From the NCBI RefSeq assembly GCF_013403925.1, contig NZ_JABFDJ010000002.1, positions 186,001 to 250,000 of the forward strand: a stretch of DNA of 64,000 bases. The letters are read 5' to 3'. Position 1 is the stretch's first letter; each line of letters starts with the position of its first letter. This stretch comes from Winogradskyella wichelsiae. Its GTDB lineage: Bacteria > Bacteroidota > Bacteroidia > Flavobacteriales > Flavobacteriaceae. The notes beneath the pieces were generated by a model. The model was not told the origin of the DNA. It was given only the letters and a program-made list of their open reading frames with translations, and did no database searches. Below are positions 62,808-64,000 of this stretch, piece by piece. A program made the position numbers and the translations under genes.

Positions 62808-64000
62808 TTATTTAATTTTTAGGATGAACGACTCTAAAGGCTTCACATCAATTCTCACTTCAGCCTTACCATTTGCTACTTTTAATGTTGAAGTATAGGT
62901 ATTGTATAATTGATCTTTTACTTCATATTCTCCATCTTGAAGCTGTAATTTCTGAACTAAATCTTCAGGTAACTGCAACTCAAATCCGTACGCATTATCT
63001 GCATTAAAATTTGAAATAATAATCAACTTCTCATCTTCACTCCAACGCACAAAAGACAATACTTTATCGTTATACCATTCCGTATGTTCTTGATTATACC
63101 ATTGAATATCTTGATAATCTCCCATCAATGCAGAACTATTAATGGTGAAGTTTAATAAACGCTTATAAAAATCACGAAGTTCTTTTTCTGCTTCAGTAGA
63201 TTGTCCGCCATCAAACCAATAATCATTTACCCAACGCACTTGACTTGGCACAGATCCATAATCAAAAATAGAGGTTCGGCTTGGATCTCCAAAACCTAAA
63301 TCTTCTGCTCCTGGCTCTCCTAATTCTTGCCCAAAATAAATCATCGTTGGTGCTGTAGACGAAGTTGCAGAAACCACCATTGCAGGTTTTCCTTTAACTG
63401 CACTGCCTGCAAATTCGGGACTTGCAATACGTTGCTCATCATGGTTTTCTAAAAAGTGAAGCATTTGGTGTTCAATATCACGCAATTCATTTAAAATTGG
63501 TGGAATATTATTTGTACTTCCGTGACCTTGCACCACGTTTTTTAATGTATCGTACAACTGAACTTTATCGTAGAGATAGTCCATTTTACCTCTTTTAATA
63601 TAATCTCTATATAAACTTGGATTGTAAACCTCAGCTAATAAAAAGGCATCTGGATTTTTCATTTTTATATGAGAATTCATATAACTCCAAAACTCCACAG
63701 GCACCATTTCTGCCATATCATAACGAAAACCATCAATACCTTTTTCTGTCCAATACAGAGCGATATCTTTAAATTTTATCCATGAACTAGGAACGATTTT
63801 ATCACTCCAAAATTCATAATGTTTTTTGTAATTTTCATTCTCAAAACCATCTGGCAATTCGTCAAAGTCTTTTCTCCCATCTGGACTAATTCCGTAATTA
63901 ACCTTTACGGTTTCGTACCAATCATTCATATCTGGTTGCGATGCTCTTGAGCCATTTCCAGTCCATTTTGCCGGAATCTCTTCAAACTTACTGTCTGCTA
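62808..64000 (-). CDS. GH13 alpha-amylase-family enzyme, C-terminal part (runs off the right edge)
   Basis: 397 codons remain, open to the right edge (the ATG at 63929 is internal, since the frame continues to 64000 with KFEEIPAKWTGNGSRASQPD). Region II is KGIDGFRYDMAEMVP (nucleophile Asp), region III is FLLAEVYNP (acid/base Glu), and region IV is LENHDEQR. MIYFGQELGEPG is the late conserved motif. The C-terminal beta domain ends SFILKIK. Part of the same amylolytic locus as the two genes downstream. Confidence 0.93.
   Translation of the reverse strand, partial: ADSKFEEIPAKWTGNGSRASQPDMNDWYETVKVNYGISPDGRKDFDELPDGFENENYKKHYEFWSDKIVPSSWIKFKDIALYWTEKGIDGFRYDMAEMVPVEFWSYMNSHIKMKNPDAFLLAEVYNPSLYRDYIKRGKMDYLYDKVQLYDTLKNVVQGHGSTNNIPPILNELRDIEHQMLHFLENHDEQRIASPEFAGSAVKGKPAMVVSATSSTAPTMIYFGQELGEPGAEDLGFGDPSRTSIFDYGSVPSQVRWVNDYWFDGGQSTEAEKELRDFYKRLLNFTINSSALMGDYQDIQWYNQEHTEWYNDKVLSFVRWSEDEKLIIISNFNADNAYGFELQLPEDLVQKLQLQDGEYEVKDQLYNTYTSTLKVANGKAEVRIDVKPLESFILKIK

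Overview
The window is a 64 kb piece of a low-GC chromosome from a member of the Bacteroidota, almost certainly a Flavobacteriaceae species, probably marine. Several things point there. Promoters match the Bacteroidota pattern TTG-N19/20-TAnnTTTG, for example before tig, rpsU, pdxJ and the roadblock gene. Ribosome-binding sites of the AGGAGG type are absent. The block CBS protein-nadK-DUF6089-uppS-bamA-ompH-ompH-murI is a classic order for the group. The primary-type sigma factor is only 287 residues long. I cannot name the genus from the sequence alone. No rRNA, tRNA, CRISPR array, phage or insertion sequence was seen, and the window reads mostly as core chromosome.

Layout. 1-9.4 kb: the 5' end of mutS, two methyltransferases, a pair of small roadblock/LC7-like proteins, a FolK-deoxynucleoside kinase fusion, a YhhQ-type transporter, an AsmA-like protein, a sigma-70 factor and ribosomal protein S21. 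9.5-18.7 kb: a gamma-carbonic anhydrase-like protein, then a long minus-strand envelope block (CBS, NAD kinase, DUF6089, UppS, BamA, two OmpH/Skp chaperones, MurI). 18.9-24.4 kb: pdxJ, a hydrolase, a small membrane protein, then tig-clpP-clpX for folding and proteolysis. 24.6-29.4 kb: GH3, DUF2797, and an AraC regulator beside two near-identical promoter modules that drive a 50-residue peptide and an AhpD-like/cupredoxin-like pair. 29.4-35.1 kb: a complete glycerol module (glpR divergent from glpD-glpK-glpF plus an outer-membrane barrel) with a matched pair of operators. 35.4-40 kb: mevalonate-pathway genes, a UbiA prenyltransferase and a pseudouridine-synthase-like protein that has lost its catalytic aspartate. 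40.2-48.9 kb: a hybrid histidine kinase, an HI0933-type flavoprotein, DUF2254, and a 1234-residue phosphatase/kinase-like/outer-membrane-barrel fusion. 48.9-55 kb: an ergothioneine and redox run (egtD, egtB, hydrolase-OsmC, DUF427, flavodoxin-like reductase, SelO). 55.1-58.8 kb: an HD-domain protein with a Pycsar-effector-like membrane region, convergent with a GAF protein. 58.9-64 kb: the end of a starch or maltodextrin utilisation locus (GH97, GH13, partial GH13) that continues past the right edge.

Most worth following up: the duplicated promoter module with identical internal spacing next to the AraC gene; the inactive-looking pseudouridine synthase; the HD-PycTM fusion without a visible cyclase; the three-part metallophosphoesterase/kinase-like/barrel protein; the egt-SelO redox run; and the glp operator pair. 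Family assignments are from recognised motifs and recalled family knowledge. No database search was possible.
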